NCBI GenBank assembly: GCA_025200525.1 | Contig: CM045767.1 | Span: 123,554,346-123,618,345, forward strand | DNA length: 64,000 nucleotides | Direction: 5' to 3' | Source: Camellia lanceoleosa | Lineage: Eukaryota > Streptophyta > Magnoliopsida > Ericales > Theaceae | Part shown: piece after piece, positions 1 through 13,138 of the stretch | Layout: every line of letters begins with the position of its first letter | How positions within the stretch are numbered: the first letter of the stretch is position 1 | Translations under genes and position numbers: made by a program | Notes under the pieces: generated by a model | Seen by the model: only the letters and a program-made list of their open reading frames with translations | The model's database searches: none | What the model was told of the DNA's origin: nothing

Positions 1-2762
1 GCAACCTACACATACCTTACCTAGACCTCCTAAACCAATTTGTTTTAGGGTTCTTTGTTGAGGTTGTTGAGCTTGAATATTAGCTCTTGAGGGTGTGAAA
101 TTGTTGGTTTATAACTCAAAAGGTCACTTCTCTTCAAGAGGTATAACTCTTAGCTCTTTTACATTACTTCTTTCCTATCTTTTCTTATTGTTTTTAGGCT
201 ATTTTTCAATTGTGTTTATGGGCTGAAACTTGTGGTTAAAGGCTGTTAAAGGTGTAGGGGTTAATTGCCCGTCTTTGAACCTTACTTCCTAAGCTTTTAC
301 CCTTGTGTTTCCCATCTCTTCATCAACTTTTTTTTTGAGATTTTTACCACTGAATTTCAGAGGTTTTCAGAGGCTAAAAATGTGGTTTTGAAGTCCTAAA
401 AATGGAGGGGTTAGCCTCCCCTTCTTGTGCTTGTTTACTAGCTTCATGTCCTTGTTATTTTAGCTAGCTTTTTCAAACCTTCCCATAAGAATTTCAGTGC
501 TATTTTTGACTGTTTTAGAACTGTTTTGGGCTGGTTATGTCATTTATGCTTTGTATAGTATGCTTGTAGTGCAATGGTCCTCATAGGCTTGGTGTTTTAG
601 GCATTAGATACCAACTTATTTGAGTTGATAGCATTTATTTCAAACTTTCTATACTTGTGTTCACTTCTAATCATCTCTGCACCCCCCTTTTTTTCCTGGC
701 TTTTCATTTCTTTTGAGAGTCGTTTCAACCGAGTGTTGTTTAAGCTTAAGAAAGAGGTCGCTCCATGCTTAATGGTTTAATCTCTTCGGATGTTCATTAC
801 CAAAGGCATGACCTCTCTTTCATGCCCAAACAACTTCTTGTTTGACATTTCTCTCCATTAGTGGACTTAATGCTCATTTTTGGACTAAAATGATTAATGA
901 ATGTAAAGGTGATTAAAAGAGGTAATAAAATTTGACTAAGAGGTTACAAGATAATGAAATGGTTTGGGGTTCAATCGGACGTTAATTGAACCCATTGGGT
1001 TTTGAGCTATTTCATACTCTCTTGTGATGATAATGGTTCAAAATATCAAGTCAACCACTTCCCTTAATCAATGTCATAATAGGGAGAGGTTTTTGTTGGT
1101 CTTTTAGCTTCATTTATTAAGCTTTTGTCCATTGATCCATAAATCATCTTGCAATGAATTTGTGTCGATTGATAGTTTGTGAATCAAGCCTACCCCTCAT
1201 TTGATCTTTTTGATGATAAGGAGAGATAGGATGGACAAACACCCCCTGAAAATACTCTGTTTGTGCTTTGTTTCATGTCTATTGCAGCTGGGCAGTACCA
1301 AACATTAGTGGCCAGCCAGCCACATTACTGTATGGCTGACCACTTCTTTTGGCCGGCCAGCCACCTTTTTAAGCCAAGCAGGGTCCTTTTTCCTAGAGAA
1401 CAGAGTAGAGGCTGAGGTAAAAAAAAAAAAAAGTGTAATTTTCTGATTGCAAAACAGCATCATTCTGGCAGCCTAACAAGGGCATTTTCGGGTGGCAAAT
1501 CTGCATTTCATGCATGAGCAATTTCTCCTTGCAGCTCATTAATGAGTAGCTTGTAATTAATTAAGCGTAATTCCTTCAAACTTGTAATAGCTTAGTTAAT
1601 TAATTTTGTGTTGTAAATTGGTTCTAACTTGTAAATAATTAGCTAGGATAGTTGGTTCATTTAGTTTGGTATTTTAATAGCTAGTTAATTTGTAGTATTT
1701 AGTTAGGGCATTTATTTGGACTCTCTTGTGCGAGGGCAAATATGTAATAATGTGTATGTCTTCCAACCCCTTTCTTTCTCCTTTTTATTTATCTACTTAT
1801 GATGGATAGCATATTACATCATATTTCATTTAGCATTTCCCATGATTTGCATTCATTTGTCTGCATAAATAAAGGTTCGGTTCATCATTCTAATAACATT
1901 GTCATTTATTACTTCATTGAATACGTGCGTTACCGCATGCTATTAAATTTATTCATATGCCATACTAGTGACCGAGCCTATTAGTTGCATTTTTGCTTGT
2001 ATGGCATTAGGCATTCACATTGTTAGGAACATGCATTTTTTCTAACTATTTTTCCTCTCTTGGCTTGCCTCGGTTGAGTATTAGGTGAGCATTCATTGCT
2101 TTGGCATATTGCATAAGTGTTAGTGTTGCCATGATAAGCATGATTACCATGAGGCTAATTGCTTAGTTGATATACTTGTCTGAATGTCTGTGGATGAAGG
2201 CTAATTGCTCAAATTGGGATGATTTGATTAATGAACATATGAGATCACTTTTTTCAGGTGGTACATATTCAAAAAATTTTAAAACAAACATAAAATCAAA
2301 ATGTTCCAAATTGAGAAAATTAGTCTATACTTGTGTGCAACACATAGTAAAATAGCCTAAATAATTAGAACAAGAGCATATAATGTAAATAAGAATCACA
2401 TCATGATTAGTAAAGGCCGATTTTTTTATCGGGCGAGTGGGGTGCTCAATTCATGACCTTCCTCTCTCATATCTAAGTTGCCGAGCCGAGATAGTTTGGT
2501 GATGACTAATAAGTGGCCTTTGGCACGAGTCCCAGGTTTCTTAAATTTCCTAAAAATATTTAGATGGTGACTTTGAAATTTGGCAAAGCAGTCCATTTTT
2601 GACATTTTTTGATTCAAAATCGATTTTTCAAAAGATTTTCCGGATTTGGACTCATTTGTGTTTATCTATCTCACACTGCACTTGTGAAATCATATTTAGA
2701 ACCGTAGGAGTCCGAACTGTAGGGCTAATTGTATCCGAAAGGAGCACAAAAAGCAAGCTACA
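1..2762 (+). repeat. 5' LTR of G1, left-truncated by the window
   Basis: Aligns with the 3' LTR of G1 from about 24909 onward, so roughly 450 bases, including the TATA region, lie left of the window. It ends ...AGCTACA at 2762, directly before a primer-binding site. It carries a splice-donor-like CAAGAG/GTATAA at 135-146, a stem-loop at 967-993, a GGCC-rich cluster at about 1302-1372 and AT-rich TTAGTTAATTAA runs near 1545-1710. Short ORFs inside it show no protein similarity and are not genes. Confidence 0.85.
967..993 (+). promoter_or_regulatory. Conserved LTR stem-loop, copy 1
   Basis: Arms GGGTTCAAT and ATTGAACCC pair perfectly around the loop CGGACGTTA. The same structure recurs in all six Tat-family LTR copies with compensating changes in the arms. 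Function unknown. Confidence 0.7.
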
Positions 2763-2767
2763 GTTTC

Positions 2768-2787
2768 TGGCGACTCTGCTTGGGAAA
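2768..2787 (+). other. Primer-binding site of G1
   Basis: TGGCGACTCTGCTTGGGAAA starts six bases after the LTR end. TGG complements the universal CCA tail of a tRNA, as expected for minus-strand priming. Ogre-like elements are reported to use arginine tRNA with a similar site; I could not check the tRNA match. Confidence 0.75.
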
Positions 2788-3707
2788 TTAGAGAACTTGA
2801 CTTGAAATTCATGATATAAAATTTTATCTACAGTTATTTGTTTTTTGCATTGCATTCGTATTGTTACTATAAGTCACTGTGTTTTTCATCTGTTATTCCT
2901 GGACAGTTTATCGGAGGCTTGCCAAAAAGCTGACCGATCGTGGGCTCTACTATGATGAAAACACAACCCTCAGATCTGGACTACCGCTGTACCATTTGAT
3001 CCTCCTTTAACTTCTCGGTGCTAGGTGTGAGAGGTATATTAGGTAGTCTTGCTGAGGTACCCCCTTGACCATTTGGCCTAGCTGCATATAGTAAGCCATA
3101 GTGACTGATCCAAACTAGGACAAGATGCTTACCCTTATGCAGGATTGTGTGAAACCGCTTGATTGAAGTAGTGAAACCCTAGTTCACAACAAACTAGGAC
3201 AGGGTAACCCTACCTCCTCATAGGGGTGATTTTGGCTCTCTTTTAACTGGTATGTGCTTTACAGTGAAATTGTGTAGGAATGTGCATATCAGTGGTATAG
3301 TTGGTATCTGTTTTGGGGCAGAATTCAATACGGAGTATAGTCTTATAGCTTTGATCATGTCTGTGTTGATAACATCTTAGCTGAGGTGCTGTGCGATTTC
3401 TGATTACTGCTCTTTTGCTAGGTAGTTTAAAATCATAGCTTCGAAAGGTTCGGATATCCCCCAAGTACTCTGGACTTGTGTCGAAAGACTTTGCAAAGTC
3501 AGGGATCTTGTTCGAGGACAACCCGCGTTTGTTTCACTATCATCGGTTATAAGGCGAAGAAGGATCAGACAAAGTTCACCAGTCCTGTTCTTATAACAAT
3601 CCCTTCTTAGTTCACTTGTATTCAGTCCAGTTCGAGAACAGTTATCTACTTCCAGTCTAGCTCAAAGACAGTCACCTATTCCAATATCACAGTATCCCCC
3701 GGCAAAC
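2788..3707 (+). other. Untranslated leader of G1 between primer site and gag
   Basis: About 920 bases with stops in every frame and no recognisable protein. Short acceptor-like pyrimidine-AG stretches occur between 3600 and 3695, just before the gag ATG, and could pair with the LTR splice donor, but this is inference. Confidence 0.5.
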
Positions 3708-4972
3708 ATGGAAGAATTAATACTCCAACTATAGCAAATAGTTGAGACATTACAGCATGATGCAGCCCGCCAGGCCGAGGTTATAACCAGCTTACAGCAA
3801 CAACAACCGTAGTCGGCTGAGGCCTCTGCTTCACATGTACCTACACATGTACCCGCCATAGCCATCCCTGTGCCCGGTGCCATTGTTGCTGCTTAAGAGC
3901 CACAAACCCAAGGTGTTCCAATTTTTCCAGTCTCAACAGAACCCATCCCTGCACAAGCTTCCAAAGCCCCAGTTTATCAGATTGAAGCACCATTCGAATT
4001 CGAGGTTGATCCAACCGCACTCAAAGTCAATAAACTGGAGAAGTTGTTCAAAAGAGCGCAAGCGGTCAACTTTATTCCAGACATAGAGGATGAGCATACC
4101 AAATCTGCGATTACCTTACCAAAGCGGTTTAAGATGCCACACATTGATCGCTTTGATGGTTTCGGGGACCCGATGGTACATTTACGTCTGTTTTCAGATA
4201 TTTTGCAACCAATGGGTTTGACGAGATTACAAAAGCTATCCCTCGTTGGTTGCACTATGTCAGGAATAGCGGCCATTTGGTATGCCAAGTTAGAAGATTC
4301 GATGAAGTAGAATTGAGAGGAATTAGCCGAGTCCTTCATGGCTCAATACTCTTACAACACGTAAATTGAGGTCATAACTTGTGATCTCGAGGCAACGCGT
4401 CAAGAGCCCAACGAAGGGTTCTTTGAATTTGTGACAAGATGAAGGGCCAAAGCATCAATGATGAGCACTCGACCTTCAGAGAAAGACCAGATCAGAATGT
4501 TTGTCCAGAACCTACATGGCAAGTTGCTGCAGAAAATGATTGTTCTCCCACTACTTACATTCACAGAACTTCATGAAATGGAGGTTCAAATTGAGAATGC
4601 CATGAAGCAGGGACTTATTATTGATATAAGGAGCCAGCTAAAAGGCCGTTTGCTTGCAGTTCCAATGCTTCCAGTGGTAGCATAGCTGCAAGGCCATCGG
4701 ACGTAAGTGTGGTCACCACAACAAAAATCGCCGACCCATTCGCCAACATGAGCCTGAAAACATCATCCAACCCTACCTAACCTCCAGGTAGAACTTTTAA
4801 CCAACTATACACGACCCTATCCAAAGCCATACAAGTGCTGGTCAAGAAAGGGCACCTAAAACCCTTAGAACCTTGCCCACTTCCTGACCCTCTCCTACCC
4901 AAGCACAACCCCGCAAAATACTATGCTTTTCACCAGCAGCACGGTCATGACAGCGACCAGTGCTTCCGTTTG
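3708..4972 (+). pseudogene. gag: G1 gag (5' part), broken
   Basis: Gag would form the virus-like particle and bind element RNA. From the ATG at 3708 a reading frame runs through a glutamine-rich N terminus into the retrotransposon gag domain. The core at about 4134-4310 begins MPHIDRFDGFGDP, typical of plant gypsy gag. Near 4918-4966 is a zinc-knuckle-like C(or Y)-x2-H-x4-H-x4-C motif (YAFHQQHGHDSDQC), here lacking its first Cys. There are in-frame stops in the N-terminal part and more around 4308-4365, plus a frameshift near 4660. Compared with G2 at 35430-35490, three of the stops stand where G2 has Gln, Trp and Gln, so they are transitions. The gene is cut in this motif by solo LTR A and continues at 7575. 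Confidence 0.85.
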
Positions 4973-7569
4973 TGTAAGGCTCCTGAAATATGTATTTACT
5001 TTTAAGACCCTAATGTTGAATTATATTTATTTATTTATTTATTTTTATCCCCTCGTTTACTTGAATTAATTCGAATCTTGTCGGCTAGCATTACTATTTT
5101 TATTTTTGTCAAAACAAGAATTTCCCTAACCGGATTAGGATCCCTAACTTAATTTAATTCTACCCAGGTTACATGTATTTAACTTCGAGCCCTCATATTT
5201 TCTTTTAAAATTTCAAAACTTGTCCCAAAATAGTACTCATATCTTGTACATTGGTATGCCATCAATCTTGCTATATATATATACATATACACCTAGGAGA
5301 ATGTGCCTAGAACTTAAAATAAAAAAATTAGTCCCTTCACATCCCTATGGCTAGCCCTTCCTTGGAGAATGTGAGAAACCTATTTCCAAGACACACCATC
5401 ATGAGATATTCTAGGAAATCCAAACCTAATGACCTAGACCTAGGTTGCAAACCTCAAGACTAGTTACCTTTTAACTAAAAATCAACTAATTGATGCCAAA
5501 ACCTATGATTTAGCACCTTAGTTACTCCCATCCCTTTCGACACCAACCAAAATCCTAGCTTTCCATCCAATTCCAACTAAAGGGCTTTTATGTCCTTTAC
5601 CCCAAATTTGCCTATATATACCACACCCTCCCTAGCTTGCAAGCATACACACAACACACTCACTCACACACATTTTGGTTAGAGAGAGCAAGGAAGAGAA
5701 ATCTAGAGGAGAAGAAGGAGGAAGAAAGGAGAGTTTCTTGTGCAAAGCTTGGAGGGTAAGCCACCAACACAACCCTCTCTTCATTTCCTTTTCTAATGCA
5801 TGTTTTTAAAGAATCTAAATAAAGTTTCAGATCTGTTATTATCAAGTTCCTATGTTGAAAATACTAAGATTTGAGTATTGTTTCCATCTCTCATGTATTT
5901 TACCCATTTTGGCACAAAACCATCTTCTTTTGTACACATCTCTCAACTTTTCATGGGTACTCTTTCAAACAAATTTTCTGAGTTAAACATGTGATAGTTA
6001 GCATATTTTCTTCACAAAAGAAATGAAACTTTCCCATGGTGGAACCCCCTTTTTATAAATTTCCTTGTTTTGGGCATTCTACCTTAAAACCTGTTTTTTT
6101 CAGTCAACTTTCAAAAATTTCAGAAAAATGTACAAGAATATTCTGAACCTCTATTTTATGTCAAAACCTTCCTTAAGGAGTTATCTTTCAACTAAAATTG
6201 GTTTCATCAAAAAACATTAAGCGGTTTGAAAGAAAATCAAGTTTTCGTAACGATCGACGGATCTGGACAGATTCTGGACAGCGCTGGACTATTTTCTAAA
6301 TAACTTAAAATCTGGAAAAGCAAACCCATTTCCGAAAAATGTTCTAGAAACTAGATCAAATTATCTACGAACCATAGGAAGACCGAGCTCAGTGGATGAT
6401 CTAAAGTAGTCCTTTCGTATTAATCTTCACGTGATGTTAAATCTGGAAATTTGTTATGTATGGATGTTTTGTGCCCTTGTGTTCATGAAAATGTTTAATG
6501 GCTTATGATCATATCTTGGAAAGATGTTGTATGTGCATGTTATGTTATTTATCTTTCTTATCTTGAGGATGCATGCTTATGTGGATATTATTATATTGTT
6601 TAGTTGGACTAACCTTGACTTAAAACACTTAATTCAACGGGAAACCTAATTGGGTGGGTATTGGGTTTTCGAACACTTGAGTTATGAAAAGAAGATAATA
6701 TGTGGTATATGGATTATTGGGATGCGTTCCCTATTTGAAGTTAAAGTCTTGCGCAAGTGGTTTTCGGAACCCTTGAACGGAGCGGTTGTATTCAGACCCT
6801 AGGTAGCTTGGTGTGAGGAGGGATTTGGGCAAGGCCCATTATTACCGTCTCTTTTGAGGCCCTGCGGTTGGCGCTACGCGGTATATAACCGTTGGTAGGC
6901 ATCCGAGGTTAGTTCTGCAACAAAGCAGCAAAAGAGGGGGCATACCGAATAATCCGCGTCCGATTCTTGTGGTTGGGAGGACGAAATCTATTTGGGGGAT
7001 TTCTAGTTTACTAACATCTGACTTAACTCCTTACTTATTTATTTGAATATCATGCTTTACTACTTGATGTTGTAATTGTGATTGTGTATTGGACTGGGAA
7101 AAAGGGGTGGGGTGTGTGTGTGTTTACTGGGCATTCAAAGCTCACGGCGTATCATGCCAGGTGAAGAAGCGGAACTCATAGCTGGAGACGACGAGCCCGA
7201 AACCTTCGAGGACTTTTGGCTATCTTAGGAATAATAGAAATTTCCTTTTTGTTATTTTGTAAGAACTCATGTAGAGTTTAAACTTTCTATTGGGATGTAA
7301 TGTAATGAAACAATCTTTTGAATTAAATATAAATGTGGTTGTTATGTATTTATATTCTATGTATGAACCTTATCGTTGCTTATGAGACCTTGTGTCAATG
7401 CCTGGTAAGATCTGTCAAAAAGGTAGTGCGCTGCCTAAGAAAGCTGGACTTAGAAGGGAGGCTATTTTGACTCCTCCGGCGATCTGGGATCTTACTTGGT
7501 TATTGACCATAGGACTCACTAGTGACTCTCCCTTGACTGCAACCAATAGTGTAGAATCGGGGCGTCACA
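4973..7569 (+). mobile_element. Solo LTR A, inserted in G1 gag
   Basis: A 2597-bp segment starting TGTAAGGCTCC and ending GGCGTCACA, flanked by the perfect 5-bp duplication GTTTG (4968-4972 and 7570-7574). Gag coding resumes immediately after it. It has no internal coding region, so it is a solo LTR left by recombination between the two LTRs of a full element. Plus orientation is suggested by the TATA box at 5613 followed by a purine-rich leader (5680-5735) and a GGGTAAGCC donor-like site near 5755. The family differs from the TGTAGACACC LTRs. ORFs inside it are chance ORFs. Confidence 0.85.
5613..5620 (+). promoter_or_regulatory. TATA box of solo LTR A
   Basis: TATATATA followed after about 30 bases by a CA-rich and then GA-rich leader, the usual layout of a plant LTR promoter. 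Confidence 0.55.
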
Positions 7570-7574
7570 GTTTG

Positions 7575-8942
7575 TGTCATGAGATTCAGGATCTCATTGA
7601 CAATAAGGTCATCACTCCACCCCAGAAACCAAATATAACTACCAACCAGCTTCTAGCCCACAATCAAGTCCCCCCACCCGAAATCTCCACCTCATCCATA
7701 CACTGCCCATCTCCTATGACCCCAGCGTATATATTACCCCTTTCCACCTACCAAAATCGATGTTGTTCATTCTTGAGGGCACAGACTTGCGCATGATGGA
7801 CACATCTAAGCCACAACCTAAACCTCACGATGTAGTGACAATACCTATGGTAAAGGAAGTTTTGACCTCAGAGGGAGGTACTGGCCTGCTGACGAAGTTT
7901 TTCGGGGACCCAATTGAAAGGGCATATAACCCGAGTTGCTATATTGTCCTAACCAGTCAAACCAGGCCTGAAGTGGTGCTACCAATCTCAATAGGCATCA
8001 ATGTGTTAAGGGAGGAGGGCCCAGTCCAAGGATTGGATGACCTAGCAAACCTCGACGAGGATTTGGACAACCTGCAGTTCTTTGATGAGCAGGGTCAGGG
8101 GAATGTATGTATTAGGCGGTTTGACCTGAACGGATTAATTGATAGTACTAGATGGTTGAGTGATGAGCCAGACAAGGAAGAAGAAACTGGGATTAAACTA
8201 GAGGGAAAGGAAACAAAGGTAGTTGCAGTGGTCAGGAAGGCTGATGAGAGAGGAAAACTGCCGAAGGGCACATGTGTGGGAAACCCAACCCAAGAAGTGG
8301 GTGTTGTGAAAATCACAGATACTCAACAAGAGGCTGCGTTGAGGTAGTTTGATAAAGAAAGAATTAAAGATAGCCTGAAAATTACAACAACATATCGTCC
8401 TGAGGGGGACACTTGTACTGTAAAGATGATCCGAGTTGAGCTAAACGATTGCTTGTCAGCAGTTGATGGCGAATGGTGTGATGATAATGATCTACATATG
8501 GCCCATACTGACGAAGATTGGGGAGCTTGCACTCCGGATAACACGTGGTATTTTGAGGAGATAGACCATCTTACCAGAAGTGGATGGCATTTTAAACCTC
8601 CACACTTGGATCAAGTAAAGCCATCAGGAAAGGACCAGGAGGTTAAGAAACAAAAGGAGAAACAACTAGAAGAGGAGCTAGTTCTGAAGTAGCTCAAAAA
8701 GATTCAAGTCGATATCTCTATCTAGAGACTCCTCATGGCTTCACGGGTACACTGACAGACAGTATTGTTGGCAATGGACAAGGCTAAACTGTCCATTAAT
8801 ATTATGCCTAAGCAACTTGTAGGTTTGGCCTTTCCGAGTGGTGCCAAGCCAATGCTCACTTTCTTTGACAAAGAGCTACCGCCAGAAGGTTCGGCTCATA
8901 ACAAGCCATTATACATATATGTGGAATGTAGAGAGAAGTGGG
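7575..8942 (+). pseudogene. gag-pol: G1 gag (3' part) and the gag-protease linker, broken
   Basis: Resumes with CHEIQDLIDNKVITPP, the conserved continuation of the gag zinc-knuckle region, then a proline-rich stretch. A frame change near 7760-7796 leads into a long acidic linker (7760-8347, 8426-8692) typical of Tat polyproteins, rich in Glu and Lys. From 8765 the sequence is the N-terminal flank of the protease domain, ending in VECREKW at 8941, where solo LTR B interrupts it. In-frame stops at 8345 and 8690 and the frame change make it non-functional. Confidence 0.75.
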
Positions 8943-9320
8943 TGTAGACACCCTATTTTTTACGGCCATTATGACTTGGACACCATTGCATGCATACCCG
9001 ATGATGAGTTTATATGCTCGCCAAGTGCTCGAAGTCCTCAGCGAGAAGCCGCAGCTTTGAGCCTTTCAAACCCTGCACATCTGTTGCCTTGTTTTTGGAC
9101 CAAACCCTATGCTTTTCTAGCCTATAGCTTCTGGTGGCCTACCGGCCACCTTTTTGGGGCTGCCAGCCACTAATGTGGCTTGCTGGCCACTATTGATGGC
9201 CGGTCGGCTACTAGTTTCTTTTGCAGATATTTTGTGACAGTTGTGCCAGCTATTTGCACAGATGCATGCATCTCCACCCATGTGTAGAGCTGGACATCCT
9301 TGTAGAGAATTCATGTTTTC

Positions 9321-9329
9321 TATATATAG
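9321..9329 (+). promoter_or_regulatory. TATA box of solo LTR B
   Basis: TATATATAG about 380 bases into the LTR and about 110 bases after a GGCC-rich cluster. The arrangement recurs in the other Tat LTRs. Confidence 0.65.
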
Positions 9330-10396
9330 GAGACCCCTCTCTCATGTTTTAAGGTTAGAAAATTTTGAGATCAAAATTTTTCTTCTCTCTAGCAAATCTC
9401 TACACTTTGGCCTACAAATCCTTAGCCTTTGCCTATACACCCTTAACCAAATCTTCTCATCTTTGAGATGAGGTGTTTTTGAGCTTGGTTTGAGCTCTTG
9501 AAGGGTGTGTTGTCATAGTTTTGTTTCTTGAATTGCTTATTCTCTTCAAGAGGTATAAGGCTTTGTCCCTTTACTTGCTTTTTCTACTACTGTACTTGTT
9601 GTTTTCCAACTGATTTTAGGATGTAAAACTTCTGTATTTTTGGGCTGAAACTTGGATTCTAAGGCCATAAAAGGTTGAGGGGTGTTCTACCCTTCTTTGT
9701 ACCTTATTTTGGAGGCTTTTGCCCTTGTGTTTCCCACCCTTTACTATCTTTTTCTAAGCTTTTAAACACTAATTTTTAGAGCTTTTTCAATGGCCAAAAT
9801 CATGTTTTGAAGTCCAAATTTGGAGGGGTTAGCCTCCCCTCCTTGTGTCTTGCTTTCTAGCCTAGTTTGTGCTTTGTTTTAGCATATTAATCTAGCATTT
9901 TTAGCTCAATTCTAGCATATTTTAGGACTTATTTTAGACTGTTTTAGCACTGTTTTGGGCTATTAGTTACATTTGAGCTTTGTTTTGCATGCTTGTAGTG
10001 TAATAATCCTCATGAGTTTGGTGTTCTAGGCCTTAGACACCACCTTATTTGAGTTGATAGCATTTATTTATGCTTTTCTCACTCATTTTTAGCCCTAATA
10101 ATCTCTGCAACCTCCTTCCTTTCTTGCCTTTTTGTTTTGGCTTGAAAGTGGTTCAAACAACTTGTTTGTTTAAAGCATGAGATTGAGGTGTCATGCTTAA
10201 TGGTTTAATCCCTTAGGGGGTTTATTACCAATGGTATGAGGTCTCTTTCATGCCTAAGACAACTTTTGGTTTGAGCCTTCTTTCCATTAGAGGACTTAAA
10301 CTCACCATTGGACTCAATTGATTAAAGAATGGTTGGTAACTTAAAATGGAGTAATTAAAATTGAGGCTAAAAATGGTGAAAGAATAACAATTTGGT

Positions 10397-10425
10397 TGTG
10401 TTCAATCAGACGTTAATTGAACACA
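10397..10425 (+). promoter_or_regulatory. Conserved LTR stem-loop, copy 2
   Basis: Arms TGTGTTCAAT and ATTGAACACA, loop CAGACGTTA. Relative to copy 1 the pair G-C at the second arm position is T-A here. A second stem follows at 10440-10464 (ATTTCAT and ATGAAAT around 11 bases). Confidence 0.7.
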
Positions 10426-12291
10426 TGGAAGCTTGAACCATTTCATACTCATTTGTGATGAAATAATTCAAGTTTCTAAGGTCACTATTTCCCTTGATCA
10501 TTCATGATAAGGGGTGGTTTTGAGAGTCTCATTCCATTGCATTTATTGAACTTGCACACATGGTTTCATATGCCATCATGCAATGAAATTGCTTGAGTTG
10601 ATGCTTTATGAACCAAGCTTACTACTCCTTGGATTTGTTCATGAAAGGGTGGGGTGAGTTGTGCAGACAACCCTTGAAAATACCTTGTATATGCTCTAGT
10701 TGTCCTCTGTTGCAATAAAGAGAACTGGGCAGCAGTGGCCAGCAAGCCACTTTCCATGGCCGGCAGGTGGCCGGCAGACCACCTTTGATGGCCAGCAACC
10801 CTCATCACTGGCCGGCCGGCCATTGATGCAAATTTCAGCAGCATGTTTGTAAGGCAGAGCAGAGTTATTCTGGAAGTGGGCAACAGTGTATGTGTTCTAT
10901 TGCGCAATAGAGGCTCTCCGGAGTCAAAATGATAGTCTTTTCGGGTGGAAACCGAGCATGCGCATGAACATCCCACGCATCCCAAGGCGGAGTAGTTAGC
11001 TTAATATTTAGATTGTTTAGCTTACTTAATTCTTTTAATTGCACTTGTGTTGTAATTATTTAATTAGTTAATTAACTAGTTATTCAATTTCGTTGTTAGT
11101 TAACTAGTTAATCGATTTATTTGTTGTAATAATTAGTTAAGTAGTTTAGCTAATTTTATTTGTTTTGTAATAATTAGCTTAGCTTTAATTAGTTAGTTAA
11201 TTAGTTAGCTAGTTTATTCATTCGGACTTTCCTTTGTGAGAGTGCAATGTAATAATGTGTATGTCTTCCAACCCCACGTCTTTCTCCCTTTTATTTACTA
11301 GTTTATGATGGTTAGTTTAGGGACATCATGTTTTGTTTAGCATACTTCATGTTTGCATCCATTTGTATTGCATATACCGAGGCTCGGTTCATCATTCTAA
11401 TTGCATTGTTAGTTTAATACATTCTTTGAATTCGTGCTTAGACCGCATGCTATTTAATTGATTCATATGCCATATTAGTAGTCGAGCCTATTGATTGCAT
11501 ATCGTATGTGTTGCATTAGTCATATCCCATAGTTAGGAATCAAGCATTTTTCTAACTCATCTTTCTTTTGGCTTGGAGTACTATGTGAGCCTTTACTCAC
11601 TTTAGCATATCGCATGTGTGTGATTGTTGCCATGTCTAGCATGCTTGCTATGAGGCTAATTGTTTAAGTTCTATAACTGCTTGAATGCCTGTGGATAAAG
11701 GCTTGTTGCTCGAATTGGAATAATTTCAGCAATGTTCATATGCAATCACTTTTTCAAGTGGCACATATTTGAAACAATTTTCAAAACAAAAATGACACGA
11801 TATGTTCCAATTCTAGAAAAGTTAGTCTATACTTGTGTGTGTGCGCATCACATAATAATTCTAGCCTAATAAATCGAAATAAGAGCATATAATGTTGATA
11901 AAAATCATATCATGATTAGTAGAGGCCGGTCTTCGATTGGGTGAGCGAGGGTGCTCAAAATCATTCATGACCTTCCCCTCTCGTACCTAAGTTCCCAAGC
12001 CGAGAGAATCTTGGTGATGACGGACACATGGCCTTCGGGACGAGTCATGGGTTTCCTAAATTTTTCCAAAACAAAATATTTAGATGGTAACTCTGTATCT
12101 GGCAAAGCAGTCCATTTTTGGCAATTTGATTCAAAATTGATTTTTCAAAAGATTTGCCAAATTTGGACTCTTTGTTGTTTATCAATTTCACATTGTACTT
12201 GTGAGATTAGATTCAGAACCGTGGGAGTCTGAACTGTGGAGCTTATTTCGACCTCTCGAAAGGGGGGGGCGCGTGAAAAAGTTGAGCTACA

Positions 12292-13138
12292 ATGGGTGCC
12301 AGTGGTGTTGGTAGATACCGGTTCTAACATTGATGTTTGTCCTTCCCGTACTGCCTACACAATCAGCCTCAAACTGGCAGACTTCATTCCTACGACCCAG
12401 GTGATACTAGCGTATGACAACACAAGCAGAGAGGTCATGGGTATGGTGAAAGTGCAAGTCCAGGTGGGCCTGTCAGAGTGAGAGATCGAGTTCCACGTCT
12501 TGGATGTGCCAGCCACCTTTAATCTGTTGTTAGGGAGGCCTTGATTACATCACATGAAGGTTGTTTCCTCCACCCTCCATCAAATGTTGAAGTATCCTCA
12601 TGACGGAGGAGTAGCAACCGTTTTTTGGAACTCATCTATCCATCCACCACCAGAGGTGACTACGCCAGTGCTAGAGATCAATCATGGTGATAAGGATGTA
12701 TTTCTCTCGAGATTCACTCTGGCAGAAGCCCGAGTGGTACAGACAATTCTGGTCATAGACGAAGACATGTATGTCAGTGCCCAGTCCATCTACTTCATGA
12801 ACAAACTTCGACACATTCCAGGCATAGGGCTTGGAAAGAGCGGGCGAAAATGTGTTACATCAATGGCAAAGGTGCCATACGACCCGCATGCCTTTGGATT
12901 GGGCTATGTGCCCACCAAAGAGGACTGGGTAAGAAAGGGAGAAGAAATGAGGGGCAGAGCCAAGGCCAAGAGAGCTGGGAAGCATTATGAGCTCGTCCAT
13001 AGGCCGATTCGGGGGACACGGAACGGCCATTTTGTTTGAGAGGGAGAGGATTTCCCTTTTTGTGACTTTCCTAAGCCTTAGATAAATTCCTCGAAGAAGC
13101 GTGTCCCTGAGTTCGAAATTTTCTTTGATCATCAGCTG
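12292..13138 (+). pseudogene. G1 aspartic protease and downstream linker
   Basis: The protease would cut the polyprotein during particle maturation. The active-site triplet D-T-G is at 12314-12322 within VLVDTGSNIDVCP, and the C-terminal LLLGRP motif lies near 12520-12542. In-frame TGA codons interrupt at 12479 and just after GRP, where Trp is usual (GRPW), so TGG to TGA is likely. The region to 13038 (frame from 12554) is the conserved linker seen in Tat elements. The N-terminal flank of the domain lies before 8942, split off by solo LTR B. Confidence 0.8.

Larger units (their letters stand above)
8943..12291 (+). mobile_element. Solo LTR B, Tat family, inserted in G1 protease
   Basis: 3349 bp beginning TGTAGACACCC and ending GAGCTACA, of the same family as the LTRs of G1. 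Flanks are GTGGG (8938-8942) and ATGGG (12292-12296), a 5-bp duplication with one change. Protease coding reads from EKW before it directly into VPVVLVDTGS after it. It contains a TATA box, a donor-like site (GT at 9553), two GGCC clusters (about 9132-9211 and 10732-10822) and the conserved stem-loop. The reading frames seen inside are not genes. Confidence 0.88.

Noticed and set aside
2768..2787. tRNA genes at the primer sites (also 61838-61849 and 62661-62672)
   Set aside because: Only the tRNA 3'-end complement is present, without a tRNA body.
4973..7569. An intron within gag
   Set aside because: It has TG...CA ends and a perfect 5-bp duplication, as a solo LTR does; no splice sites at the edges.
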